64,000 nucleotides of DNA from assembly GCA_027923505.1 (NCBI GenBank), contig BROI01000001.1:1148501-1212500 (forward strand). The letters are read 5' to 3'. Below are positions 29,902 to 41,486 of the stretch, piece by piece; the first letter of the stretch is position 1, and every line of letters starts with the position of its first letter. The notes beneath the pieces were generated by a model, which did no database searches, had not been told where the DNA came from, and worked only from the letters and a program-made list of their open reading frames with translations. Source of the DNA: Mayamaea pseudoterrestris (lineage: Eukaryota > Bacillariophyta > Bacillariophyceae > Sellaphorales > Sellaphoraceae). A program made the translations under genes and the position numbers.

Positions 29902-31954
29902 CTAATGATGAAACAATCGCACGCCCGTAAAGGCCATGGTCATGTCATATGTGTTGCAGGCTTCTGCAACTTGGCCATCCTGCACGGATCCACCTGGCTG
30001 CGCTACATACGACACACCCAGCTTGCTCGCATGGTCAATGGAATCGCGAAAAGGAAAGAAGGCATCGCTACTAATGGCAACGCCGGAGCTTGTCTTCATA
30101 AAGTCGTCCTTTTCCTCCGCTGTTAGTGGTTCCGGAACCGAAACAAACTGCTCTTTCCACAGTGCATACTCTTGAACGGTAAAATCGCCTTCAATGTACC
30201 GCACCCGCGCATTCACCTTGTCCTGGTTCTTGACGCCATCCTTAAAAGGCAATCCAAGCACCTTGGGATGTTGTCGCAAATACCACGTGATCACTTTGCG
30301 GCCTGCAAGTTTGACGCAATCGACCCGACTCTGCTGGCCTGCACCGACACCTACCATCATGCCATGCTTGCAAAAGCCAACCGAGTTACTTTGAGTGTAC
30401 TTGATGCAAATAGACGCAACAATCAAGTCGCGAATGGCGTCTTGTGACAGTTCCTTTTTCGTCGTGGCAATGTTTGAGGTGAAATGATTGGCGCAAAGAA
30501 TCACGTCGTTCCGCTTTTGCGAAAAGACCGTCCCAAAGACTTCCCGGTACTCAATGCTGCCGGGTTGAAAGGTTGGATCGGCTCGAAGAATGATAAACTT
30601 GCCAGCCTTTTTTGTCTTCAAAATCTCCAAAGCCCGGTCGGAGAAGCCTGGAGCAATGATTCCGTCCGAAACTTGCTTCTTTAAAAAGAGCGCCGTCGCC
30701 TCATCAACCTCATCACTCAATGCGCAAAAGTCGCCAAACGAGCACATGGGGTCAGCGTTGCGGGCGCGTACGTAGGCCAAGGCGGCTGGCGTCAATGTTT
30801 CCGTCGCTGGAATGCCGTATGCGTCTCGCTCCACGTCCGACAATGGAACTGCTGATACGGCGGCACCGGCTGGGCTAACGTGCTTGAAGCTGGCGGCTGC
30901 CACCAAGGTCCCTCCTGTTCCTTCCTTGAGTTCTGACACGAGTTGCCACGCATTCAAAGCGTCCAGCAAATTAATGTAGCCCGGCGATCCACAAAGTACT
31001 TGGAACGGCAACTTTTGTCCGACGCGACTCAATATACCAGCTGGATTTTGGTGGGGATTGCACCCATACTTGAGTGGAAACTCTGGCTGATACACGTTTA
31101 CAACAGCGGGTGTCGAAAGTTTCGATTCGCCTGTGCTGGATTTCGAGAGCTGGTCTGAAAAGTAACTAGCAATCGCGCCGTCGTAGCTTGCACTCAAGGC
31201 GAATGCCTTGGCGGACAACAATTTTCGCAGCTGCAATGTCGTCGAATTGTCGTTACTCTTCATGCACTCCATGACCTGTGCATAGTCGGTGGGATTTGTG
31301 ACAATGGCTGTAAACTGATGATTCTTGGCCGTGGATCGCATCATGCTTGGACCACCAATGTCAATGTTTTCAATACACTGTTCAAACGAGTTGCCAGGTT
31401 GAGCAACTGTCTCTTGGAACGGATATAGGTTCAAGACCGTCATGTCAATGTACTGCATCTTCTGCGCCAGCATGTCAGCGTCGTGCTGTGGATTTCCTCG
31501 CACCGCCAGCAAGCCCCCGTGAATCATGGGATGCAAGGTTTTGACGCGGCCATCCAAGCATTCCGGAGCTCCAGTAAATTCAGAAACATCCGTAACTTGT
31601 AATCCAGCTTGTCGCAAAGCAGCCGCCGTTCCTCCAGTGGACAAAAGATGAACGTTGCAGCTAGCAAGAAAGGTGGCAAACTCGACAATGCCAGTCTTGT
31701 CCGAGACGGATAGGAGCGCCCGCTTGACGGGAACAAGGTCGGATGTTGATCCTAAATCAAATAAAGAGAAGAGAAGAGAGACAATTTTAAGGAATATTTA
31801 TGCCTAATATTTCTTGGCAAGGTTTTTCTAGATAATGTGCACGCCATCATCAGTCAAGCTATCATGCTTTATTGCATCGGCCATTCGCCGCCGCCTATTC
31901 TTTCCATTTTCATAGCTTCTTCGTACCTTGAACAGCTTGTAAAATGTGCGCCAT
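29902..31954 (-). CDS. ATIC: Bifunctional AICAR transformylase / IMP cyclohydrolase
   Basis: Catalyses the last two steps of purine synthesis: formylation of AICAR and ring closure to IMP, in the cytosol. Two exons: 31954-31927 (28 bases, MAHILQAVQ) and 31751-29902, with a 175-base GT-AG intron, giving 625 residues; the family is usually about 590. The N-terminal cyclohydrolase part shows ALLSVSDKTGIVEF, STGGTAAAL and KTLHPMIHGGLLAVRG. The C-terminal transformylase part has the catalytic FKHVSPAGAAV (Lys-His pair) and the closing YVAQPGGSVQD. Both halves look intact. The short first exon means that the start is defined only after splicing. A copy of the gene's 3' end lies at 21710-21833. Confidence 0.95.
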
Positions 31955-32319
31955 GCTGATGGAAGATTATTAGATGTAAGATAGTCGATTAAAAATAGTT
32001 GGATGCCAGCTAAAGGGGCGATGAATGATGAATGCGGCTTGGTTGGATTTCGTGGATGGCGCGACAGCGCGGCATGGGTTGACGGTCAGACTTTCCAGAA
32101 CCGTTGCGATGCAATAAATTGCGCGGGCCAAAAACCGAAACGCAAGGAGCGAGGGCCTCGTGAAACCATGAGAGACCAACAACACTGCTTGCTACAATAG
32201 CGTTTGCTTGCTTTACTACTCGTCATTGTAGATCAAGTGCAACGACTGGGAGAAAAGCATTACTAGCGTACGAAGAGGACTTAGCGATTCTTTCGGCTTT
32301 CAGTGGTTATAGCGTTCGA
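31955..32319. promoter_or_regulatory. Divergent upstream region of ATIC and the SANT-domain gene
   Basis: 365 bases between the ATIC start (minus) and the SANT gene start (plus, 32320). It should contain both promoters. I see no clear TATA box or palindrome. Confidence 0.45.
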
Positions 32320-35300
32320 ATGAGCCAAGCCAAGAATTTTGGTGCATCGACACCAGCAGCAGCGGCTGCTACTTATGCTCCTAGGACCGACATTCATCCT
32401 TCTGCAGCTGCTTCTGCAGAGCAGCAGCAGGGGAAAGTGACTGCAGAATCTCATGAGCTAGAAGCATCGCGTTACACCAAGACGCTCGATGAGCTCAAGG
32501 CGGAAGCAAGAGCAATTGCACTTTCATCTACAGTCACCAAGAAGAAACCTCCAGCATTTCGTCAGCTTGCTTACCAGCAGCAGCAGCGATATCAAAGACG
32601 ACGAATCAATGTAAAGCCATCGGCAGCGCAAGTTGCAGCGACCATTCATGCGCAGAATGCCAAGGCCAAGCAAGATGCTCGACTTGCACAGAATGGCAAG
32701 GGCCCTACAACCATGCAGGTTCTGCAACAGCGATTACCACTATCAACAACCCCGAAAATGGGACAGAAGCGAAGACTCTCTCCTTCTATGCATGAGTTCG
32801 GTGAGACTATGGGAATGCAGATAACGCAGCAATCAACGAACAGTGGGGCATTTGATGAGCGACAACAACCAGCAAACAGTATGTTAAAGTCGAAGAAGCG
32901 ATATTGCCAGCCATGGTCCGCCTTATTGAATGATACACAACCCGGCTTGAACGATAATGCAACCGTCAACAGTTTTCCAGCCATTCAGTTCGACGCTGAT
33001 TACGCTTTATTCGTCAAGAACCTTGTTGCGACGCAAGGAAAGAAATACAGCAGCGATGGCGATGAGTCAGTGCTGGCAGCCTTGGCATTGGCCGATGATG
33101 ACGACGACGATGAATTCCTCTTTGACGACGATGAAGGAGAGTTTGACGACGACGAAGACGACGATGAGAACGACGAGGAGCAAAGCAACAGTGCGGATGA
33201 CGCTCCTGGCAATGTCAATCGTTTCATAAATAGCGGCTCTCCAAAATTTAATCATTGCGACGCATCTGGCGACAACGACTCCAACGACGATGAACCCATC
33301 GACCCGGTTCTTGAGTGGGAAAGCTCCATCCAAGAGGAACTAGAGGGTTTGCATCAAGAGGACATGCAGGCTGCAGTTGCAACGTTGTTGGAAAATCCCA
33401 TGGACAAGACACGACGGAGGCACCAAAGCCAACATTTGTTGGCTAGTAATAGCGTCGAGCATACACGGACCGGTGGCCATTTGGAAGTGTTGCTAAAGAG
33501 TTCGACAAAAGCGCTTGTAGCTGCAGATGGAACAATACCGTCGCCTGTCAACGCTGGCGCGGCGGCCAATGTAAATAAAATCGTTGAACAGTCACTAATT
33601 TTCCCACCAGCAGCATCGTCAGTCGAACCGTCTATGCAGTACCTTACCTCGGTCCCAACGGAAATCTCGACGGACGAGCAGCTCCAGCGCTTCCAGTCGC
33701 TTTTAAAACGCCACTACCAAATTTTGGTGCAGCAAGCTGTCCTGACTGTTCGGACGGCTCATGATTTTGAACAAAGGCACAAGAAGAAAAGCAGCGACGA
33801 GGACTTGCAGCAGCGACCCGAGAATGCCTTGCTCACCGAGCAGGATGTTGTCTTTTCGAACGAGCATTCTAGTGAGTTCACGAATATTCTTGATAGTACG
33901 GTGCAAATGCTACAAGACTTAGATCAGAACCGCAAGGATGCGATTCGACGTGCCGTCTTACCGAGTGGGGGTGCACGCCGGCTCACGCGCGCCCAGTTTC
34001 TAGCCAAGACGCAACTTTTGCAGGAGCAAGCTCAAACCCTGACCGTGTTTGCGATTCCGGGCTTGCACAAGTTGAAAGACACATTCGCGTTGCTGGATAA
34101 TAGCGCTGTCGATACCGAGGCCGATGACGGATTATTTAAGTATTCGAAACATGCCGACGCCTGTGAACGTGTTTTAAAGGAAGCTGGAGCAGTTTGCGAG
34201 CCCATCTGCCTGCCGAACGTAAAAGACGTTTCAGAATATTTTACGAATGCACAGGAGTTTCTTGGTAAGGATTTTCAGCCTCCCTGCAATCCGGCGCAGG
34301 AAACGATGCTTCGACGCCATCGTAACTTGTTGACGGCTGCAGAAGATAGTTTGATACTGCGCGGGGTGAACTTGTTTGGCGAAAAACAATGGGAGATGGT
34401 TCGCGATCGATTTTTACCTGACAGAATAGGTACCGTTATCAGTCGCCGCTACAATAAGCTGTCAGTGATTGTCTTTCGTGCCTTCGGGGTTCAAATTGAT
34501 GAGGAAGGCGATTTGCCGCTGGTCGCGACCGTCTATAAATCGGTCGAACAGATGTCATCGAGTACTCGTCAACAGTTGCGGTTGCTAAAAAGCGTTGACG
34601 CACCAGCAATTTACAACGTTCATCGATGGGATTTTGAGGAGGATGTGGTGTTGCTTAAAGGGGTTGCGTTATTAGGAACTAGTTGGGCGGTCATCAAGGC
34701 TACCTATCTGCCCCACCGCGATCGCACACATATCCGAAAGCGTTATGAGGTGTTGGCCCGACGTTTCAAGTCAGTTGAAAAGGTGTTTCATCGCGACGTG
34801 CAGCTGTACGACCAATGGATGGCGAAGCGTCAAGTCGAGCTGCCGCCTCCCGACTTGGGAGCCGTCGGTCTGGCGGCGCAAATTCTCAGAAAGGCCAAGA
34901 CTGATGCCATGATCATGTCGCCATCAGGGTTTAGCAACGCTGAATCTGAAGTATCGGAAACTGATATGCCCATTAGAGGGAGTCGACTTTTTGGTCGCGA
35001 CAGCTTCACATCACCGCTGCGATTTGCTCGGAAGCCAGTGCAAGGTGTAGCTAGTCCGCTGCATACAGTGGCGAACCTAGCAGCGACAATAAATACAGAG
35101 GTCGACAGCTCGCGCTCCATATTTGAAAAGATCGCAATGGATCAGAACTCTTTTTCAGCTCTTGACAATATCGATACAATTGGCATGTCCAATCTGGCAT
35201 CCTTGGCCAGTCCCATGGCAGCCACATCATTGAAACCAGGGAGTCAATTTGCGAGCGATATGTTGCGGAGTCCAGCATACGATGCATCCCGCACCAGCTT

Positions 35301-36195
35301 CGGAGAAATACCAACAATGTCAATCTTACTAAGTCCAGGTGTTTATTCATCCCGAACTGCTGTTGAACAGCTCGTTAGCGACAGAAGTACCAGAGATGCG
35401 CTGGCCGAGAACGGCGATAGGTTAAACGACGAAGACGACCCGAATTTGAACAATGTGGAAGAAGAAGGGCTATCGAATGAATCGTTTGCTTCCGGACTTG
35501 GTTTGGACATGAACGAGTCAAATGGCATATCATTCCTTTGTCTAAATCAAAGCGACCCGAAACCTTTGTCGCCACCTAAGCAAGCATCTCAGCTAGCCCA
35601 CGATCAGCCAAGGCGACTCTTTGCTGGTATATTGGATCAAGGTAACAAGTCGCAGATCACGAACCAATCATTGAGACCATTGAAGAAACGTGCCACGAGT
35701 CAGAGCTTCTCGTTTTCAAGCCCACCGAAAGCACGTGTTTCAAGCCTGATGGAGCCGCCGCCAACCTTTGGTTCGCCATCGGCGCTGCGAACCTATCAAA
35801 GCATCCAACCCTGCGATATTGGCACAACATTAGGAAGTTTCGCTGCTCATTCCAATGTGAATCCTCAGCTTCCACCTCATATGTTTGGCTCTGTCATGCA
35901 CAGCCCAGGCTTGCGCACACCTGTGCGGCTACAGCATAGTAATCTCTACGCCGCGTCATCTGGGTCGACTCCCAGATCACTCTTCTCTCCGGATGACCAA
36001 GATGCAATGGATGCAATTTCTGCTCTTGGCCAGCTAAGTCAAACGCCTCCGCTGAAGGAAGGCTGGGCAGACTCGGCCACTACCGGTAGACCCTCCGGTC
36101 AAAATATGGTCATTAATTCATCAAAAAAGCGGAAATCGCTCTTTCAAAGGGTTGTCGGGGAAAGCGACGAAAAGTCGTCGGCAAGAAAGCGATGA
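32320..36195 (+). CDS. Large nuclear protein with two Myb/SANT-like domains (GON4L-like)
   Basis: 1291 residues, single exon, ATG at 32320. The N terminus is Gln/Ala-rich and basic; residues about 250-325 are very acidic (DDDDDEFLFDDDEGEF). Two Myb/SANT-like domains follow: RRHRNLLTAAEDSLILRGV..FLPDRIGTVISRRYNKL (residues about 662-720) and RWDFEEDVVLLKGVALLG..YLPHRDRTHIRKRYEVL (about 768-825). The paired LPDR/LPHRDR motifs resemble the SANT pair of animal GON4L and plant relatives, which regulate transcription; this match is from memory of the pattern. The C-terminal third is low-complexity Ser/Pro-rich. Chromatin or transcription role is inferred. A TACCGGTA palindrome is in the coding region at 36081-36088. 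Confidence 0.75.
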   Translation: MSQAKNFGASTPAAAAATYAPRTDIHPSAAASAEQQQGKVTAESHELEASRYTKTLDELKAEARAIALSSTVTKKKPPAFRQLAYQQQQRYQRRRINVKPSAAQVAATIHAQNAKAKQDARLAQNGKGPTTMQVLQQRLPLSTTPKMGQKRRLSPSMHEFGETMGMQITQQSTNSGAFDERQQPANSMLKSKKRYCQPWSALLNDTQPGLNDNATVNSFPAIQFDADYALFVKNLVATQGKKYSSDGDESVLAALALADDDDDDEFLFDDDEGEFDDDEDDDENDEEQSNSADDAPGNVNRFINSGSPKFNHCDASGDNDSNDDEPIDPVLEWESSIQEELEGLHQEDMQAAVATLLENPMDKTRRRHQSQHLLASNSVEHTRTGGHLEVLLKSSTKALVAADGTIPSPVNAGAAANVNKIVEQSLIFPPAASSVEPSMQYLTSVPTEISTDEQLQRFQSLLKRHYQILVQQAVLTVRTAHDFEQRHKKKSSDEDLQQRPENALLTEQDVVFSNEHSSEFTNILDSTVQMLQDLDQNRKDAIRRAVLPSGGARRLTRAQFLAKTQLLQEQAQTLTVFAIPGLHKLKDTFALLDNSAVDTEADDGLFKYSKHADACERVLKEAGAVCEPICLPNVKDVSEYFTNAQEFLGKDFQPPCNPAQETMLRRHRNLLTAAEDSLILRGVNLFGEKQWEMVRDRFLPDRIGTVISRRYNKLSVIVFRAFGVQIDEEGDLPLVATVYKSVEQMSSSTRQQLRLLKSVDAPAIYNVHRWDFEEDVVLLKGVALLGTSWAVIKATYLPHRDRTHIRKRYEVLARRFKSVEKVFHRDVQLYDQWMAKRQVELPPPDLGAVGLAAQILRKAKTDAMIMSPSGFSNAESEVSETDMPIRGSRLFGRDSFTSPLRFARKPVQGVASPLHTVANLAATINTEVDSSRSIFEKIAMDQNSFSALDNIDTIGMSNLASLASPMAATSLKPGSQFASDMLRSPAYDASRTSFGEIPTMSILLSPGVYSSRTAVEQLVSDRSTRDALAENGDRLNDEDDPNLNNVEEEGLSNESFASGLGLDMNESNGISFLCLNQSDPKPLSPPKQASQLAHDQPRRLFAGILDQGNKSQITNQSLRPLKKRATSQSFSFSSPPKARVSSLMEPPPTFGSPSALRTYQSIQPCDIGTTLGSFAAHSNVNPQLPPHMFGSVMHSPGLRTPVRLQHSNLYAASSGSTPRSLFSPDDQDAMDAISALGQLSQTPPLKEGWADSATTGRPSGQNMVINSSKKRKSLFQRVVGESDEKSSARKR

Positions 36196-37626
36196 TAATT
36201 GAGTTGCTCGCAGTCGCAATGTGATAACGAGCTCCTTGCATAACTTGTACTCTGCTTACAAATTGCTACAAATCGAGCGATAATTACATACAATAAACAT
36301 CTCGACGCATCATCTTCATCGCTCGACTGAATACTATAATAAATCGTTTAATTCAACCAACTTCATACTCCCGGTTTCGTCTACTCGATGAGCCGAGAAG
36401 CGCGAAGAAAGTGCAATTCGCTTGCAACGCTCACAATTCCAGCTATTATGTCACTTAAGCTGGCTACCTCTAGCTGCAGGTGTTGACAATCGTCAACCCT
36501 TCTTTACTAACAATGTTTAAAGTTGAACGATCTCTATTCGGCAACGGCGTCGGCAGTAGTTCCACTCGCATTGTATAAGGCTTCCGGACCACGTCAGCGC
36601 GATGCCGTGTATCAAGGGTTGCTACTCGACTTACTGTTAGATCGCTGTACAAACGTCCCAGGTATGTGGAGGCTCGGGTGCTATGTCTGAAAGCAAGGTG
36701 GCGGCTGAGCCGGTGAAGCTTCATCATCATCAGCAATCTGGTCTCGTCAAACCCGCATCTACATCCTGCTCGTACAATGCGTTTTTCGATGCTCCTATGA
36801 GTTGCACTGCTTAATCTTCGCTGTCTCGTCGGACCCGGCTCGTACAATGCGTCCTTCGATACCCCTATGATTTATACTGCTAAGTCTTCGTTGTCTCGTC
36901 GGAGCATGTACAGTATCCATTCTGCGTGTCTGCATGGTATCAAAAGTATATAACTCACAACTCACAATGAACTCGACAAGTCGTGGTGTTCATGGTCACA
37001 TATTGTAGTCTGATCGTCGAATGGCAAATGAAAGTTCTTGCCATGACACGAACGATGCCATGGATTAATATTATTAATTCAGCCCGACAACGGCGAAACT
37101 GATATAAGCTGTCAGTTTATCAGCACGCAATTCTTCACCCACCCATTTTCGCAAAACGACGGGGAGGGGATCAGAATATGTTCTGGCCCTGGCAACGCTG
37201 ATTGACATGTCGCAGATTGTATAGTGATTCATTGACTCCAGCTATTGGGAGCATTTTGCATCAACGACACTCTTGTGAAACTGTCGCGTATCGGAATCTA
37301 ACGTCGGCATGGGTTTTTCGCCTTCATGATTACATGCAAAACATCGAATCCCAACGCTCGCCGAAAGTTTGTGTCACATACACACTTTTGAGGTATCTTT
37401 GCAAATGAACACATCCGTTGCATCATAGTCGGCTGGCGCAGCTGTTTTAATCTAAGTATTTTGGCGACTGGACAACTGGCTCGCTCGACGAGCACGTGGC
37501 ACATTTTTCTTCCGATGCTTTTCGACGCGAACGCTTGCAACTATGCAAAGGCACCCACCGTCAACAGCAAGATAGGCAGATACCAGTTTTAGCAATTACG
37601 CCGGTATATCTTTCATACTGGGTCTC
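36196..37626. other. Long intergenic region with a tandem repeat
   Basis: About 1.4 kb with no supported gene. The frame 36470-36847 minus begins with TTG and looks random. A 68-base tandem duplication lies at 36767-36902. The rest should include the promoter of the gene at 37627. Confidence 0.6.
36767..36902. repeat. 68-base imperfect tandem duplication
   Basis: Two adjacent copies begin CTCGTACAATGCGT and end CTGTCTCGTCGGA or TTGTCTCGTCGGA. They differ at roughly ten positions, so the duplication is not recent. No coding role is seen. Confidence 0.8.
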
Positions 37627-38865
37627 ATGAAGAAGGATAAAATACCGTTTCTCCTCGGAGGTGGCAGTGAGCACCTGCAGCCGCCATGGTTTCACCCCGA
37701 CAGCAAACTCCTTACGCCCGCCCAGCGGAAAAGTATTGCCAATCTACAAAAATACATTTACGGAGGTGATGTTCCTCAGAACAATAAAACGCTCGATGAA
37801 GACGAATCGCAAATTTCCTATCCCAAGGGATGCAACGCTGGAGCACACTTTCGCGAGGTTCTTTCGTCGTCGTACCGAACAAATTTTCAGTCGCAGCAGC
37901 TACATCAGGTGCCAGCACTTACTCCGTCCAAACGCAAACCAAAAGCATCTATAGTACAATGTTTCTCGGCATGCACGTCTACCAAGCTGGATGAGGTCAT
38001 GGATTTTTTTGGACGAGGTTACAAGGAGACATTTGATCCTCGATGCGGCGGCCAAGACGACTATTACGACGACGAAGTCACTCTACGCGGTACAATGGAG
38101 ACTTTTGAAGACGATGAAGATGTTCGCCTCCGCCGACTTGGATCGTGGAGCACACAGGGGACGTTTGGGACGTTGCCGACAGATGGAACGATGGAGTTTT
38201 CAGCGATAATGGACGATGATGGGCACTTGATCCACCCCAAAATTCTGCAAGCTGCCCAGGACAAAAAACGAAACCTGCCGATTGCCAGCAAGAAGATGCG
38301 TCTTGTCAAGTTTGACTACCCGCCTGTCTCGAGCATGCGACAATGTCCGCGAGCGGATCGAGACGACTTGGCCGAACTTTTCTTTACGGAGGAGGAGCTG
38401 GAAAATTATGAGGCGGATCGGGAGTGCACACGTCGGACAGATGATATCGAAATTGTCGCAATTTCGCAATCATTGAGCGACCTCAATGATGCGCAGAGAC
38501 ATGGAGCGGATGACGAGGTGCGAGTTTCAGAACCAAGTCCTTGCAACTCGCACATAACGGCGAGTGTTAGTCCACGATCCGGTGGGTTTGGGGCCTATGT
38601 TCCGACCCCTCGTAATATCTGCCAAAGAAGGAACTCAAGGGTGAATAGTGAGTCATATTCGACAGTAGTCAACACCGATATATGTCCCGATAAAAATAAT
38701 GGTGGTAACTGCACTCGACGAAACTCGTGGAGCAAAGTCGGTCGGCCTACGCCCGAGTCACCCTCTCTGGAGCCGCTTAAACAAGAATTAGCAGCACCAC
38801 ACGCATCGCCACGCCTTGTCAAGTCGGTGCAGATATTCTTGAGAGAGCGATCGACTGCAAAGTAA
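37627..38865 (+). CDS. Conserved hypothetical protein with an acidic FFTEEEL block
   Basis: 412 residues, single exon, ATG at 37627. Mostly polar and probably disordered. A central block, LVKFDYPPVSSMRQCPRADR followed by DLAELFFTEEELENYEADR (residues about 222-265), looks conserved; I recall similar blocks in diatom hypothetical proteins. Nearby are acidic and Tyr-rich stretches (DDYYDDEVTLRGT). The C-terminal third is Ser/Arg-rich with RRNS sites typical of phosphorylation. No membrane segment, signal or enzyme motif. Function unknown. Confidence 0.62.
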   Translation: MKKDKIPFLLGGGSEHLQPPWFHPDSKLLTPAQRKSIANLQKYIYGGDVPQNNKTLDEDESQISYPKGCNAGAHFREVLSSSYRTNFQSQQLHQVPALTPSKRKPKASIVQCFSACTSTKLDEVMDFFGRGYKETFDPRCGGQDDYYDDEVTLRGTMETFEDDEDVRLRRLGSWSTQGTFGTLPTDGTMEFSAIMDDDGHLIHPKILQAAQDKKRNLPIASKKMRLVKFDYPPVSSMRQCPRADRDDLAELFFTEEELENYEADRECTRRTDDIEIVAISQSLSDLNDAQRHGADDEVRVSEPSPCNSHITASVSPRSGGFGAYVPTPRNICQRRNSRVNSESYSTVVNTDICPDKNNGGNCTRRNSWSKVGRPTPESPSLEPLKQELAAPHASPRLVKSVQIFLRERSTAK

Positions 38866-40142
38866 CGCTGTGATGGTATGCAATTGGATCCAAGACATCC
38901 GTCATGTTGAAATCACTGAGCTTGCACGCAACAAAACTGTACGAAGAACTTAGATTTGTACCGTAGCCGAAGCATAAACGATCTAGGAGAGCTTTGGAAG
39001 GCCATGCTGAGGCGACATTCAATGAATAGTTAGACTGGGCCACAGGTTGAGACAATAATGCAAACTATAACGCTATTAGCACTGGCAAATGCCGTCGGTG
39101 CTCGAATACTTCCGTAGCAGATCAAGAGTTGTGCTTTCTATACGCAAGCGCCAGTCCAAAATACGAAGGCAAATCACTCGAGCTGTAGTCCAAAGACTTG
39201 ATACATTAAATTGGATGTATAGTTTTTAAGTGAGCAAACAGCGGGCCCTTCTTTTAATAGTTACGCGAGCATAAACTCCGCGACTTGTTCCAACAGTATC
39301 ACACCATGAACGAGCCAGCATGGACGAATTCCTCGAAGGAAAAGAAGAGGCAGCAGAAGAAGCAATAACCACTTCATAAGGAGCAGATGCAGGATCGTGA
39401 CCATGACGCAACCAAGTGAACAACGATGATGTTGGCGACCAAGAGGAGACTGACGATGATTAGATGGACGAGCAAAGATATCGCCGATGTTGAAGGCGAT
39501 CTGGAGACAGATTTGTTTTTCGCCCGAGCGGGTGGATGCCGTGCAGGCCCGAAACGCTTGGAAATATGGATTGACCTTTACAAAGTAGCGGCCACCTCGC
39601 CTTCCCTCGTTGCGGCTGCATTAATTGTCGGTTTAGCTTCAGCTTTAGCTTAATTGCTTCCTTCGATGCCACACTACGCTGCCTAATCTTGATCTTGTCG
39701 GCGGCGGGATGATATGGTAACGTACACACGGAAATTGACACTACCGGTAGTCTTTTGTTGCAGCCGCCGAGCCGCTAAAAGTCTGTGATGCGGCATGCGG
39801 CGACAAGTGTGCAATTGTCGCCCAGATAGCGGACTTTGTGGCAACTTTGCGGTCCCTTGTTTGGCGATTCAAACTGCACGTTTGGTAATTGGCGTTGGCG
39901 GTGTTGCGGTTGTCATGTTTCTTTGCGACTCCCATCTACGTACAGTAATACCGGTAGTAGAGAAAGCACGACTCCCTTGATAGTGCCTTGGGCCTATTCG
40001 ATGTGTCAAGTGGGACCGAAAGATTAGCCGAGTCATTTTGGGTCATTTCGATCGATGCAACGAAAATCGCAATCGCAACCCGCTCGTCGCACATTCACAA
40101 GCATCAAGATCCAATATTAACCACGATCAAAGACAATTGACC
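38866..40142. other. Long intergenic region with two TACCGGTA palindromes
   Basis: About 1.3 kb without a supported gene. Palindromes lie at 39742-39749 (within ACTACCGGTAGT) and 39949-39956, 200 bases apart and 200-400 bases upstream of the leucine-rich-repeat gene. Short frames at 39226-40027 are not protein-like. Confidence 0.6.
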
Positions 40143-41263
40143 ATGAGCATCGTCCAGCAAATCAAGGAGAACGATCCGGAGCTGAAAGAGATTCGTCTCG
40201 CCGAAGATCCTTTGGCATACGCGCCAACCGTCGCAGAGCTTTGTGACGCCTTAGCGTCCAACACTGAAATCAACCACGTCCGCATCGATCGTGACTTTTT
40301 GCCTTGCATGAACGATGAGGACATTCAGCCATTTTTCGAAGCTTTGAGCAAGATTCCTTCATTGCTGGATGCGCAGATTTGGCATGCATCAGTTCAAGTC
40401 TCCATTTTGGCGGCTTTTATCAAGGCAACCAAGCAGTTGGAACACTTGCAGTTTGGATGTTTGGAACTTGAAGGCGAGGAAAATGACTTTAGTCTCATCA
40501 ATGAGGCCATTCAGGGCCATCCGACGCTCAAATCGTTTACCATGAGTGATTTGTAAGTACATTACGTCGAATTGAGGCGACATGCGCGCTAACATCGGCA
40601 ACCAGCAACACACCACTGACACATCATTTTCATCGCAGCTCACTCAACAACGAAAGTATATCCATGGACGAGACCATTGCTGTCCTCGGGACGATTCCCA
40701 ACCTGCAGAGTGTCAAGCTCGAGGTTTCCAATCGTCGTCGTGCATCCGTCGTCGGACCGACGCGCGCCGCCCAAAAGGTGCAAGTCACGCTGAGTGGCGC
40801 CGGTCTCGCCAAGTTGTTGAGCGAATCCAAAAGCATTCAGAAGCTGCATTTGAATCGTTTGAACCTGGATTCTACTGATTTTGGAGTGCTTGCCGAAGCA
40901 ATCAAGACGGCTCCATGTCTCCGCGAATTTGCCTTGCCGCACTGTAACTTGGACGACGGCGGCTGCGTAAAGATTGCGGAAGCAATTGGTCAGAACAAGA
41001 CGCTGGAAAAGATCGACTTGTCGTGCAACAAGCTGACGGATGAAGGTTGCGTCACGTTGGCCAGTGCATTGGAAGGGAATAAAAGCGTCAAATTTCTTCG
41101 CCTTTGGGGTAATGTCAAGATTAGCAACAATGGATTTGACTCGATCCGAGAGATGCTCGAACAAAATTGCGTCTTGGAGCGTGTTCCGCTCATGACTGGA
41201 GGTACCTATGGAGTTGCCACTATTGACCCGCTCCAGGCTGGTCGAAGTGGCAAGGCAGCGTAA
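40143..41263 (+). CDS. Leucine-rich-repeat protein (ribonuclease-inhibitor/tropomodulin-like)
   Basis: Two exons, 40143-40552 and 40639-41263, joined by an 86-base GT-AG intron in frame (MSDF then SLNNES), give 344 residues. The start MSIVQQIKENDPELKEI resembles the tropomodulin-type opening. The body has repeated 28-30 residue leucine-rich units, for example LREFALPHCNLDDGGCVKIAEAI and KIDLSCNKLTDEGCVTLASAL, the RI-like subclass. Such proteins act as protein-binding scaffolds; in this subclass actin capping or signalling roles occur, but none can be assigned here. No signal peptide or membrane segment, so probably cytosolic. Confidence 0.8.
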
Positions 41264-41486
41264 AGACGAAGGATGGTAACTTGAATCGGCAAGGATTGCG
41301 ACGAACGTGATGGAACAGTAAGGTGAACTATATGGCATTACTGGTTACGAAAAGTTTCAAGCTGTAGCTGTAGCTGCATCGCAGACTATCAGTAGTAAGA
41401 TAGGTAAAGTGCAATCAACTATAATACCAAGACGCTCACATTTAAGTAACCTTGCCCATCCATTCTGCTCCAATCCCGACACAAAT

